The notes under the pieces: model-generated | What the model saw: only the letters and a program-made list of their open reading frames with translations | The model's database searches: none | Told to the model about the DNA's origin: nothing | Assembly (NCBI RefSeq): GCF_963662255.1 | Contig: NW_026912192.1 | Span: 620,001-684,000 of the forward strand | Source of the DNA: Cinclus cinclus | Lineage: Eukaryota; Chordata; Aves; Passeriformes; Cinclidae | Reading direction: 5' to 3' | Length of the DNA stretch: 64,000 nucleotides | Part shown: positions 1-9,653 of the stretch, piece after piece | Layout of the letters: each line of letters starts with the position of its first letter | How positions within the stretch are numbered: the stretch's first letter is position 1 | Position numbers and translations under genes: made by a program

Positions 1-6
1 CCTGAA

Positions 7-12
7 GTGAGT
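7..12 (+). other. Splice-donor-like GTGAGT at monomer start (recurs)
   Basis: GTGAGT preceded by TGAA matches the vertebrate donor consensus well. It matters only if the plus strand is transcribed by RNA polymerase II, for which the sequence gives no direct evidence. Confidence 0.35.
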
Positions 13-43
13 GGCAAGGGCTAAGGGGACAGTTCCAAGGCAT

Positions 44-59
44 CTAGCTTTCCTGCTAG
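44..59. other. Short dyad, 5-bp arms (recurs every 1,379 bp)
   Basis: CTAGC and GCTAG flank a six-base TTTCCT spacer. Present at the equivalent place in the copies read. No known binding site is recognised. Confidence 0.6.
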
Positions 60-206
60 CAATGCCATTTCTACCCTGCTGTGGAAAACATTGTCCTTTG
101 CCCTTCTGCTCCGAGAGGCAGAGAGCACCTCGGCAGACGCAGTGCAGAGGGAAAGGACACAGTATCCGAGGGAGCGTGGCGCTGCTTAGGCGGGCAAAGC
201 AGAAAG

Positions 207-220
207 GTGCCGCCCGGCAC
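207..220. other. GC-rich dyad, 6-bp arms (recurs every 1,379 bp)
   Basis: GTGCCG and CGGCAC are separated by CC. It lies 24 bases after variable site 183. Cruciform or protein binding is possible but not shown. Confidence 0.6.
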
Positions 221-323
221 TGGCTTTGACTCCCTGAGCTTCCTTGCTAGGACAGCAGCTGCCGAAAGCTGGCAACTAGGCTGCCAGAGTGCAGAATGTC
301 GGCGGTCTGGCACGCCTGCTTGC

Positions 324-341
324 CGAAAGCCAGGATCAGCG
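324..341 (+). repeat. Short internal repeat, copy A (pairs with 1247-1264)
   Basis: Eighteen bases match positions 1247-1264 at 17 of 18 sites when 334-335 is GA. It contains the frequent GA/TT double variant. It may be a trace of an older, shorter sub-repeat from which the monomer grew. Confidence 0.5.
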
Positions 342-587
342 AGACAGCGTGCTAGGCTCTGTTTCACAGCACCTTGGAGAACACGCCCTTGAAGAATGCC
401 GTCTCTGTTCCGCAAAAGCTCTGCCACAGTGAAGGTGGAAGAAGCAGCCTGTGGCCACGGGCAGAGCTGGTCAACAGCTGCGCCTAACTTTCCCAAGCTG
501 CGAGAGCATTCTCAGCCGAGTTCTGCTTTGACAGAGCTATTGCTGAACTTTTGCAGCCCCGGAGGCTGCTGAAACCAAGGCTGTGTT

Positions 588-620
588 CTGCCTCTTCATT
601 CTTGCCTTCCTGTTCTCCAG
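588..620 (+). other. Pyrimidine tract ending in CAG, acceptor-like (recurs)
   Basis: A mostly C/T stretch of about 30 bases ends in CCAG, followed by CGAGAAG. A TTCAT at 595-599 could serve as a branch site. G614 in m5, m6, m25, m29, m42 and m43 interrupts the tract. Paired with the donor at 7-12 it would define a 614-bp intron and a 765-bp exon per monomer. Function is inferred only. Confidence 0.35.
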
Positions 621-675
621 CGAGAAGTGAAGCTCTGGCACGTCATTCAGCTTTGCCGCCTCTCTGCACGGAAAG

Positions 676-693
676 CACTAGACAGAACTAGTG
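676..693. other. Dyad with 6-bp arms (recurs every 1,379 bp)
   Basis: CACTAG and CTAGTG flank ACAGAA. The right arm overlaps the ACTAGT hexamer at 687-692, which I see only once per monomer and which makes a convenient period marker. Confidence 0.6.
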
Positions 694-861
694 TGCTTCG
701 TGCATGCTCTCTCCTCGCTTTTATGGTCACTGCTCTGCTTTTTGCTTGGCAGCGTTCAAAGGGTCCACGGCATACCTCTTGCACAGCGAGAGGTGGCCGG
801 CGAGGAATACTTGCTGGCTTAAGTCGTTCCATGCTCAAGGCATTCATCAGAGCAACACAAT

Positions 862-880
862 GCGGGAAAAGAGGGGGGAA
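862..880 (+). other. G-rich purine tract (recurs every 1,379 bp)
   Basis: A run of G and A ending in six G and two A. At site 863, C leaves three G at the left end while G makes five, giving a longer unbroken purine run. A871 in m8 and m45 gives six A then six G. Despite these homopolymers no copy shows a length change. Only two long G runs are present, so a standard four-run quadruplex is not supported. Confidence 0.6.
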
Positions 881-1018
881 CATTGCAGGACAAATTTCTA
901 TGCTGGAACATGATTGTCTGCGAGACAGCTCTCCGCAGCGCTAGTATTTGGCCAGGCTGAAATCAGCGCCACGGGAAGCCAATCTGACAAGCGGAGTGCA
1001 ACGAGCGCGGCGATATGG

Positions 1019-1037
1019 GGCCACTTGGCAGGTGGCC
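1019..1037. other. Dyad with 6-bp arms (recurs every 1,379 bp)
   Basis: GGCCAC and GTGGCC flank a seven-base spacer. Variable site 1016 lies three bases to its left. Confidence 0.6.
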
Positions 1038-1218
1038 GAAGAAAGACGGCTGCCCCGCGAATGTGGTGCCAGAAGGCAAGTTTCAGCAGGGCGTTCCGGG
1101 CGAGCTTAATGTGTAGCCGCAGTTGTTCTAGGCGAGATTGTAGCCGAGAAGCTTTCCGTCTCCATTCACGAGACAAGAAAAGCAGAACGCAATGGTCTAG
1201 AGGGTTGAGAAGAAAAGT

Positions 1219-1231
1219 GCTCGTAGCGAGC
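1219..1231. other. Dyad with 5-bp arms (recurs every 1,379 bp)
   Basis: GCTCG and CGAGC flank TAG. First of three dyads packed into the CpG-dense end of the monomer. Confidence 0.55.
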
Positions 1232-1246
1232 TCGTTGCGGCAGAAG

Positions 1247-1264
1247 CGAAAGCCAGGAGCAGCG
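1247..1264 (+). repeat. Short internal repeat, copy B (pairs with 324-341)
   Basis: Matches copy A except for one base at 1259. It contains the frequent A/G variant at 1261. After the shared core, copy A carries an 8-bp extra segment before a common GCGTGCT-like stretch. Confidence 0.5.
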
Positions 1265-1266
1265 TG

Positions 1267-1277
1267 CTCGCTGCGAG
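1267..1277. other. Dyad with 5-bp arms (recurs every 1,379 bp)
   Basis: CTCGC and GCGAG flank a single T. G1267 in m25 and m28 breaks the outermost pair, so the dyad is not strictly kept. Confidence 0.5.
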
Positions 1278-1346
1278 AAGTAGACGGCGCTTCGCCTCCT
1301 TGGGAAGGAAATCGCGTCTGGGCACGAACGGCAGCCAGCGAAGCTT

Positions 1347-1366
1347 CAGAACAGCAGGCTGTTCTG
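1347..1366. other. 20-bp near-perfect palindrome, 9-bp arms (recurs every 1,379 bp)
   Basis: CAGAACAGC and GCTGTTCTG are separated by two bases. This is the longest dyad I found in the monomer and lies just before the phase point used here. I saw no copy with a substitution in the arms. The arms contain AGAACA-type half-sites, but spaced by six bases rather than the three of a steroid-receptor element. Confidence 0.7.
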
Positions 1367-1379
1367 CTCAGCGTACGAG

Positions 1380-2758
1380 CCTGAAGTGAGTGGCAAGGGC
1401 TAAGGGGACAGTTCCAAGGCATCTAGCTTTCCTGCTAGCAATGCCATTTCTACCCTGCTGTGGAAAACATTGTCCTTTGCCCTTCTGCTCCGAGAGGCAG
1501 AGAGCACCTCGGCAGACGCAGTGCAGAGGGAAAGGACACAGTATCCGAGGGAGCGTGGCGCCGCTTAGGCGGGCAAAGCAGAAAGGTGCCGCCCGGCACT
1601 GGCTTTGACTCCCTGAGCTTCCTTGCTAGGACAGCAGCTGCCGAAAGCTGGCAACTAGGCTGCCAGAGTGCAGAATGTCGGCGGTCTGGCACGCCTGCTT
1701 GCCGAAAGCCAGTTTCAGCGAGACAGCGTGCTAGGCTCTGTTTCACAGCACCTTGGAGAACACGCCCTTGAAGAATGCCGTCTCTGTTCCGCAAAAGCTC
1801 TGCCACAGTGAAGGTGGAAGAAGCAGCCTGTGGCCACGGGCAGAGCTGGTCAACAGCTGCGCCTAACTTTCCCAAGCTGCGAGAGCATTCTCAGCCGAGT
1901 TCTGCTTTGACAGAGCTATTGCTGAACTTTTGCAGCCCCGGAGGCTGCTGAAACCAAGGCTGTGTTCTGCCTCTTCATTCTTGCCTTCCTGTTCTCCAGC
2001 GAGAAGTGAAGCTCTGGCACGGCATTCAGCTTTGCCGCCTCTCTGCACGGAAAGCACTAGACAGAACTAGTGTGCTTCCTGCATGCTCTCTCCTCGCTTT
2101 TATGGTCACTGCTCTGCTTTTTGCTTGGCAGCGTTCAAAGGGTCCACGGCATACCTCTTGCACAGCGAGAGGTGGCCGGCGAGGAATACTTGCTGGCTTA
2201 AGTCGTTCCATGCTCAAGGCATTCATCAGAGCAACACAATGGGGGAAAAGAGGGGGGAACATTGCAGGACAAATTTCTATGCTGGAACATGATTGTCTGC
2301 GAGACAGCTCTCCGCAGCGCTAGTATTTGGCCAGGCTGAAATCAGCGCCACGGGAAGCCAATCTGACAAGCGGAGTGCAACGAGCGCGGCGATACGGGGC
2401 CACTTGGCAGGTGGCCGAAGAAAGACGGCTGCCCCGCGAATGTGGTGCCAGAAGGCAAGTTTCAGCAGGGCGTTCCGGGCGAGCTTAATGTGTAGCCGCA
2501 GTTGTTCTAGGCGAGATTGTAGCCGAGAAGCTTTCCGTCTCCATTCACGAGACAAGAAAAGCAGAACGCAATGGTCTAGAGGGTTGAGAAGAAAAGTGCT
2601 CGTAGCGAGCTCGTTGCGGCAGAAGCGAAAGCCAGGAGCGGCGTGCTCGCTGCGAGAAGTAGACGGCGCTTCGCCTCCTTGGGAAGGAAATCGCGTCTGG
2701 GCACGAACGGCAGCCAGCGAAGCTTCAGAACAGCAGGCTGTTCTGCTCAGCGTACGAG
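1380..2758. repeat. Satellite monomer m1
   Basis: Code C-TT-C-G-C-AG-C-G. Same code as m8, m11 and m38, but without A585. Confidence 0.97.
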
Positions 2759-4137
2759 CCTGAAGTGAGTGGCAAGGGCTAAGGGGACAGTTCCAAGGCA
2801 TCTAGCTTTCCTGCTAGCAATGCCATTTCTACCCTGCTGTGGAAAACATTGTCCTTTGCCCTTCTGCTCCGAGAGGCAGAGAGCACCTCGGCAGACGCAG
2901 TGCAGAGGGAAAGGACACAGTATCCGAGGGAGCGTGGCGCCGCTTAGGCGGGCAAAGCAGAAAGGTGCCGCCCGGCACTGGCTTTGACTCCCTGAGCTTC
3001 CTTGCTAGGACAGCAGCTGCCGAAAGCTGGCAACTAGGCTGCCAGAGTGCAGAATGTCGGCGGTCTGGCACGCCTGCTTGCCGAAAGCCAGGATCAGCGA
3101 GACAGCGTGCTAGGCTCTGTTTCACAGCACCTTGGAGAACACGCCCTTGAAGAATGCCGTCTCTGTTCCGCAAAAGCTCTGCCACAGTGAAGGTGGAAGA
3201 AGCAGCCTGTGGCCACGGGCAGAGCTGGTCAACAGCTGCGCCTAACTTTGCCAAGCTGCGAGAGCATTCTCAGCCGAGTTCTGCTTTGACAGAGCTATTG
3301 CTGAACTTTTGCAGCCCCGGAGGCTGCTGAAACCAAGGCTGTGTTCTGCCTCTTCATTCTTGCCTTCCTGTTCTCCAGCGAGAAGTGAAGCTCTGGCACG
3401 TCATTCAGCTTTGCCGCCTCTCTGCACGGAAAGCACTAGACAGAACTAGTGTGCTTCGTGCATGCTCTCTCCTCGCTTTTATGGTCACTGCTCTGCTTTT
3501 TGCTTGGCAGCGTTCAAAGGGTCCACGGCATACCTCTTGCACAGCGAGAGGTGGCCGGCGAGGAATACTTGCTGGCTTAAGTCGTTCCATGCTCAAGGCA
3601 TTCATCAGAGCAACACAATGGGGGAAAAGAGGGGGGAACATTGCAGGACAAATTTCTATGCTGGAACATGATTGTCTGCGAGACAGCTCTCCGCAGCGCT
3701 AGTATTTGGCCAGGCTGAAATCAGCGCCACGGGAAGCCAATCTGACAAGCGGAGTGCAACGAGCGCGGCGATATGGGGCCACTTGGCAGGTGGCCGAAGA
3801 AAGACGGCTGCCCCGCGAATGTGGTGCCAGAAGGCAAGTTTCAGCAGGGCGTTCCGGGCGAGCTTAATGTGTAGCCGCAGTTGTTCTAGGCGAGATTGTA
3901 GCCGAGAAGCTTTCCGTCTCCATTCACGAGACAAGAAAAGCAGAACGCAATGGTCTAGAGGGTTGAGAAGAAAAGTGCTCGTAGCGAGCTCGTTGCGGCA
4001 GAAGCGAAAGCCAGGAGCAGCGTGCTCGCTGCGAGAAGTAGACGGCGCTTCGCCTCCTTGGGAAGGAAATCGCGTCTGGGCACGAACGGCAGCCAGCGAA
4101 GCTTCAGAACAGCAGGCTGTTCTGCTCAGCGTACGAG
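2759..4137. repeat. Satellite monomer m2
   Basis: Code C-GA-G-T-G-AG-T-A. Same code as m18, m23 and m39. Confidence 0.97.
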
Positions 4138-5516
4138 CCTGAAGTGAGTGGCAAGGGCTAAGGGGACAGTTCCAAGGCATCTAGCTTTCCTGCTAGCAAT
4201 GCCATTTCTACCCTGCTGTGGAAAACATTGTCCTTTGCCCTTCTGCTCCGAGAGGCAGAGAGCACCTCGGCAGACGCAGTGCAGAGGGAAAGGACACAGT
4301 ATCCGAGGGAGCGTGGCGCCGCTTAGGCGGGCAAAGCAGAAAGGTGCCGCCCGGCACTGGCTTTGACTCCCTGAGCTTCCTTGCTAGGACAGCAGCTGCC
4401 GAAAGCTGGCAACTAGGCTGCCAGAGTGCAGAATGTCGGCGGTCTGGCACGCCTGCTTGCCGAAAGCCAGTTTCAGCGAGACAGCGTGCTAGGCTCTGTT
4501 TCACAGCACCTTGGAGAACACGCCCTTGAAGAATGCCGTCTCTGTTCCGCAAAAGCTCTGCCACAGTGAAGGTGGAAGAAGCAGCCTGTGGCCACGGGCA
4601 GAGCTGGTCAACAGCTGCGCCTAACTTTCCCAAGCTGCGAGAGCATTCTCAGCCGAGTTCTGCTTTGACAGAGCTATTGCTGAACTTTTGCAGCCCCGGA
4701 GGCTGCTGAAACCAAGGCTGTGTTCTGCCTCTTCATTCTTGCCTTCCTGTTCTCCAGCGAGAAGTGAAGCTCTGGCACGGCATTCAGCTTTGCCGCCTCT
4801 CTGCACGGAAAGCACTAGACAGAACTAGTGTGCTTCGTGCATGCTCTCTCCTCGCTTTTATGGTCACTGCTCTGCTTTTTGCTTGGCAGCGTTCAAAGGG
4901 TCCACGGCATACCTCTTGCACAGCGAGAGGTGGCCGGCGAGGAATACTTGCTGGCTTAAGTCGTTCCATGCTCAAGGCATTCATCAGAGCAACACAATGG
5001 GGGAAAAGAGGGGGGAACATTGCAGGACAAATTTCTATGCTGGAACATGATTGTCTGCGAGACAGCTCTCCGCAGCGCTAGTATTTGGCCAGGCTGAAAT
5101 CAGCGCCACGGGAAGCCAATCTGACAAGCGGAGTGCAACGAGCGCGGCGATACGGGGCCACTTGGCAGGTGGCCGAAGAAAGACGGCTGCCCCGCGAATG
5201 TGGTGCCAGAAGGCAAGTTTCAGCAGGGCGTTCCGGGCGAGCTTAATGTGTAGCCGCAGTTGTTCTAGGCGAGATTGTAGCCGAGAAGCTTTCCGTCTCC
5301 ATTCACGAGACAAGAAAAGCAGAACGCAATGGTCTAGAGGGTTGAGAAGAAAAGTGCTCGTAGCGAGCTCGTTGCGGCAGAAGCGAAAGCCAGGAGCAGC
5401 GTGCTCGCTGCGAGAAGTAGACGGCGCTTCGCCTCCTTGGGAAGGAAATCGCGTCTGGGCACGAACGGCAGCCAGCGAAGCTTCAGAACAGCAGGCTGTT
5501 CTGCTCAGCGTACGAG
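4138..5516. repeat. Satellite monomer m3
   Basis: Code C-TT-C-G-G-AG-C-A. Like m1 except at 700 and 1261. Same code as m40. Confidence 0.97.
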
Positions 5517-6895
5517 CCTGAAGTGAGTGGCAAGGGCTAAGGGGACAGTTCCAAGGCATCTAGCTTTCCTGCTAGCAATGCCATTTCTACCCTGCTGTGG
5601 AAAACATTGTCCTTTGCCCTTCTGCTCCGAGAGGCAGAGAGCACCTCGGCAGACGCAGTGCAGAGGGAAAGGACACAGTATCCGAGGGAGCGTGGCGCTG
5701 CTTAGGCGGGCAAAGCAGAAAGGTGCCGCCCGGCACTGGCTTTGACTCCCTGAGCTTCCTTGCTAGGACAGCAGCTGCCGAAAGCTGGCAACTAGGCTGC
5801 CAGAGTGCAGAATGTCGGCGGTCTGGCACGCCTGCTTGCCGAAAGCCAGGATCAGCGAGACAGCGTGCTAGGCTCTGTTTCACAGCACCTTGGAGAACAC
5901 GCCCTTGAAGAATGCCGTCTCTGTTCCGCAAAAGCTCTGCCACAGTGAAGGTGGAAGAAGCAGCCTGTGGCCACGGGCAGAGCTGGTCAACAGCTGCGCC
6001 TAACTTTCCCAAGCTGCGAGAGCATTCTCAGCCGAGTTCTGCTTTGACAGAGCTATTGCTGAACTTTTGCAGCCCCGGAGGCTGCTGAAACCAAGGCTGT
6101 GTTCTGCCTCTTCATTCTTGCCTTCCTGTTCTCCAGCGAGAAGTGAAGCTCTGGCACGTCATTCAGCTTTGCCGCCTCTCTGCACGGAAAGCACTAGACA
6201 GAACTAGTGTGCTTCGTGCATGCTCTCTCCTCGCTTTTATGGTCACTGCTCTGCTTTTTGCTTGGCAGCGTTCAAAGGGTCCACGGCATACCTCTTGCAC
6301 AGCGAGAGGTGGCCGGCGAGGAATACTTGCTGGCTTAAGTCGTTCCATGCTCAAGGCATTCATCAGAGCAACACAATGCGGGAAAAGAGGGGGGAACATT
6401 GCAGGACAAATTTCTATGCTGGAACATGATTGTCTGCGAGACAGCTCTCCGCAGCGCTAGTATTTGGCCAGGCTGAAATCAGCGCCACGGGAAGCCAATC
6501 TGACAAGCGGAGTGCAACGAGCGCGGCGATATGGGGCCACTTGGCAGGTGGCCGAAGAAAGACGGCTGCCCCGCGAATGTGGTGCCAGAAGGCAAGTTTC
6601 AGCAGGGCGTTCCGGGCGAGCTTAATGTGTAGCCGCAGTTGTTCTAGGCGAGATTGTAGCCGAGAAGCTTTCCGTCTCCATTCACGAGACAAGAAAAGCA
6701 GAACGCAATGGTCTAGAGGGTTGAGAAGAAAAGTGCTCGTAGCGAGCTCGTTGCGGCAGAAGCGAAAGCCAGGAGCAGCGTGCTCGCTGCGAGAAGTAGA
6801 CGGCGCTTCGCCTCCTTGGGAAGGAAATCGCGTCTGGGCACGAACGGCAGCCAGCGAAGCTTCAGAACAGCAGGCTGTTCTGCTCAGCGTACGAG
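5517..6895. repeat. Satellite monomer m4
   Basis: Code T-GA-C-T-G-AC-T-A, identical in code to m0. The AC state at 855/863 is seen only in m0, m4, m37 and m41. Confidence 0.97.
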
Positions 6896-8274
6896 CCTGA
6901 AGTGAGTGGCAAGGGCTAAGGGGACAGTTCCAAGGCATCTAGCTTTCCTGCTAGCAATGCCATTTCTACCCTGCTGTGGAAAACATTGTCCTTTGCCCTT
7001 CTGCTCCGAGAGGCAGAGAGCACCTCGGCAGACGCAGTGCAGAGGGAAAGGACACAGTATCCGAGGGAGCGTGGCGCCGCTTAGGCGGGCAAAGCAGAAA
7101 GGTGCCGCCCGGCACTGGCTTTGACTCCCTGAGCTTCCTTGCTAGGACAGCAGCTGCCGAAAGCTGGCAACTAGGCTGCCAGAGTGCAGAATGTCGGCGG
7201 TCTGGCACGCCTGCTTGCCGAAAGCCAGTTTCAGCGAGACAGCGTGCTAGGCTCTGTTTCACAGCACCTTGGAGAACACGCCCTTGAAGAATGCCGTCTC
7301 TGTTCCGCAAAAGCTCTGCCACAGTGAAGGTGGAAGAAGCAGCCTGTGGCCACGGGCAGAGCTGGTCAACAGCTGCGCCTAACTTTGCCAAGCTGCGAGA
7401 GCATTCTCAGCCGAGTTCTGCTTTGACAGAGCTATTGCTGAACTTTTGCAGCCCCGGAGGCTGCTGAAACCAAGGCTGTGTTCTGCCTCTTCATTCTTGC
7501 CTTCCTGTGCTCCAGCGAGAAGTGAAGCTCTGGCACGTCATTCAGCTTTGCCGCCTCTCTGCACGGAAAGCACTAGACAGAACTAGTGTGCTTCGTGCAT
7601 GCTCTCTCCTCGCTTTTATGGTCACTGCTCTGCTTTTTGCTTGGCAGCGTTCAAAGGGTCCACGGCATACCTCTTGCACAGCGAGAGGTGGCCGGCGAGG
7701 AATACTTGCTGGCTTAAGTCGTTCCATGCTCAAGGCATTCATCAGAGCAGCACAATGCGGGAAAAGAGGGGGGAACATTGCAGGACAAATTTCTATGCTG
7801 GAACATGATTGTCTGCGAGACAGCTCTCCGCAGCGCTAGTATTTGGCCAGGCTGAAATCAGCGCCACGGGAAGCCAATCTGACAAGCGGAGTGCAACGAG
7901 CGCGGCGATACGGGGCCACTTGGCAGGTGGCCGAAGAAAGACGGCTGCCCCGCGAATGTGGTGCCAGAAGGCAAGTTTAAGCAGGGCGTTCCGGGCGAGC
8001 TTAATGTGTAGCCGCAGTTGTTCTAGGCGAGATTGTAGCCGAGAAGCTTTCCGTCTCCATTCACGAGACAAGAAAAGCAGAACGCAATGGTCTAGAGGGT
8101 TGAGAAGAAAAGTGCTCGTAGCGAGCTCGTTGCGGCAGAAGCGAAAGCCAGGAGCAGCGTGCTCGCTGCGAGAAGTAGACGGCGCTTCGCCTCCTTGGGA
8201 AGGAAATCGCGTCTGGGCACGAACGGCAGCCAGCGAAGCTTCAGAACAGCAGGCTGTTCTGCTCAGCGTATGAG
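6896..8274. repeat. Satellite monomer m5
   Basis: Code C-TT-G-T-G-GC-C-A with G614, A1084 and T1376. T1376 removes a CpG and the CGTACG hexamer near the monomer end. The rare set is repeated only in m42. Confidence 0.97.
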
Positions 8275-9653
8275 CCTGAAGTGAGTGGCAAGGGCTAAGG
8301 GGACAGTTCCAAGGCATCTAGCTTTCCTGCTAGCAATGCCATTTCTACCCTGCTGTGGAAAACATTGTCCTTTGCCCTTCTGCTCCGAGAGGCAGAGAGC
8401 ACCTCGGCAGACGCAGTGCAGAGGGAAAGGACACAGTATCCGAGGGAGCGTGGCGCCGCTTAGGCGGGCAAAGCAGAAAGGTGCCGCCCGGCACTGGCTT
8501 TGACTCCCTGAGCTTCCTTGCTAGGACAGCAGCTGCCGAAAGCTGGCAACTAGGCTGCCAGAGTGCAGAATGTCGGCGGTCTGGCACGCCTGCTTGCCGA
8601 AAGCCAGTTTCAGCGAGACAGCGTGCTAGGCTCTGTTTCACAGCACCTTGGAGAACACGCCCTTGAAGAATGCCGTCTCTGTTCCGCAAAAGCTCTGCCA
8701 CAGTGAAGGTGGAAGAAGCAGCCTGTGGCCACGGGCAGAGCTGGTCAACAGCTGCGCCTAACTTTCCCAAGCTGCGAGAGCATTCTCAGCCGAGTTCTGC
8801 TTTGACAGAGCTATTGCTGAACTTTTGCAGCCCCGGAGGCTGCTGAAACCAAGGCTGTGTTCTGCCTCTTCATTCTTGCCTTCCTGTGCTCCAGCGAGAA
8901 GTGAAGCTCTGGCACGTCATTCAGCTTTGCCGCCTCTCTGCACGGAAAGCACTAGACAGAACTAGTGTGCTTCGTGCATGCTCTCTCCTCGCTTTTATGG
9001 TCACTGCTCTGCTTTTTGCTTGGCAGCGTTCCAAGGGTCCACGGCATACCTCTTGCACAGCGAGAGGTGGCCGGCGAGGAATACTTGCTGGCTTAAGTCG
9101 TTCCATGCTCAAGGCATTCATCAGAGCAGCACAATGCGGGAAAAGAGGGGGGAACATTGCAGGACAAATTTCTATGCTGGAACATGATTGTCTGCGAGAC
9201 AGCTCTCCGCAGCGCTAGTATTTGGCCAGGCTGAAATCAGCGCCACGGGAAGCCAATCTGACAAGCGGAGTGCAACGAGCGCGGCGATACGGGGCCACTT
9301 GGCAGGTGGCCGAAGAAAGACGGCTGCCCCGCGAATGTGGTGCCAGAAGGCAAGTTTCAGCAGGGCGTTCCGGGCGAGCTTAATGTGTAGCCGCAGTTGT
9401 TCTAGGCGAGATTGTAGCCGAGAAGCTTTCCGTCTCCATTCACGAGACAAGAAAAGCAGAACGCAATGGTCTAGAGGGTTGAGAAGAAAAGTGCTCGTAG
9501 CGAGCTCGTTGCGGCAGAAGCGAAAGCCAGGAGCGGCGTGCTCGCTGCGAGAAGTAGACGGCGCTTCGCCTCCTTGGGAAGGAAATCGCGTCTGGGCACG
9601 AACGGCAGCCAGCGAAGCTTCAGAACAGCAGGCTGTTCTGCTCAGCGTACGAG
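8275..9653. repeat. Satellite monomer m6
   Basis: Code C-TT-C-T-G-GC-C-G with G614 and C758. Repeated as m43. Shares G614 with its neighbour m5. Confidence 0.97.

Larger units (their letters stand above)
1..1379. repeat. Satellite monomer m0
   Basis: Code T-GA-C-T-G-AC-T-A. Same code as m4 and m37. Used as the reference for monomer coordinates. Confidence 0.97.
1..6895. repeat. Two-monomer alternation, five-copy block (m0-m4)
   Basis: Site 334-335 alternates GA, TT, GA, TT, GA and site 643 alternates T, G, T, G, T. Monomers m0 and m4 have the same full code, and m1 and m3 differ only at 700 and 1261. This suggests an older 2,758-bp dimer unit, plus a 5,516-bp relation between m0 and m4. Confidence 0.7.

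Noticed and set aside
807..822. ATACTTGCTGGC resembling the 5' end of U1 snRNA
   Set aside because: Similarity covers only about a dozen bases. Nothing downstream fits U1, and there is no Sm site or snRNA promoter element.
1347..1366. Possible steroid hormone response element in the palindrome
   Set aside because: The AGAACA/TGTTCT half-sites are six bases apart instead of the required three.
1..1379. CENP-B box expected for a centromeric satellite
   Set aside because: Scanning both strands of the monomer by eye for TTCG....A..CGGG found no match. The nearest candidate, around 1291, fails at several fixed positions. A centromeric role is not excluded.
1..1422. Many open frames of 64-174 codons repeated in each monomer on both strands
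   Set aside because: They overlap one another in several frames. Several start at TTG or GTG, which would not serve a eukaryotic gene, and none shows a domain, signal peptide or motif I recognise. Common variants alter residues in them freely. Conservation between copies is just the 99% DNA identity.
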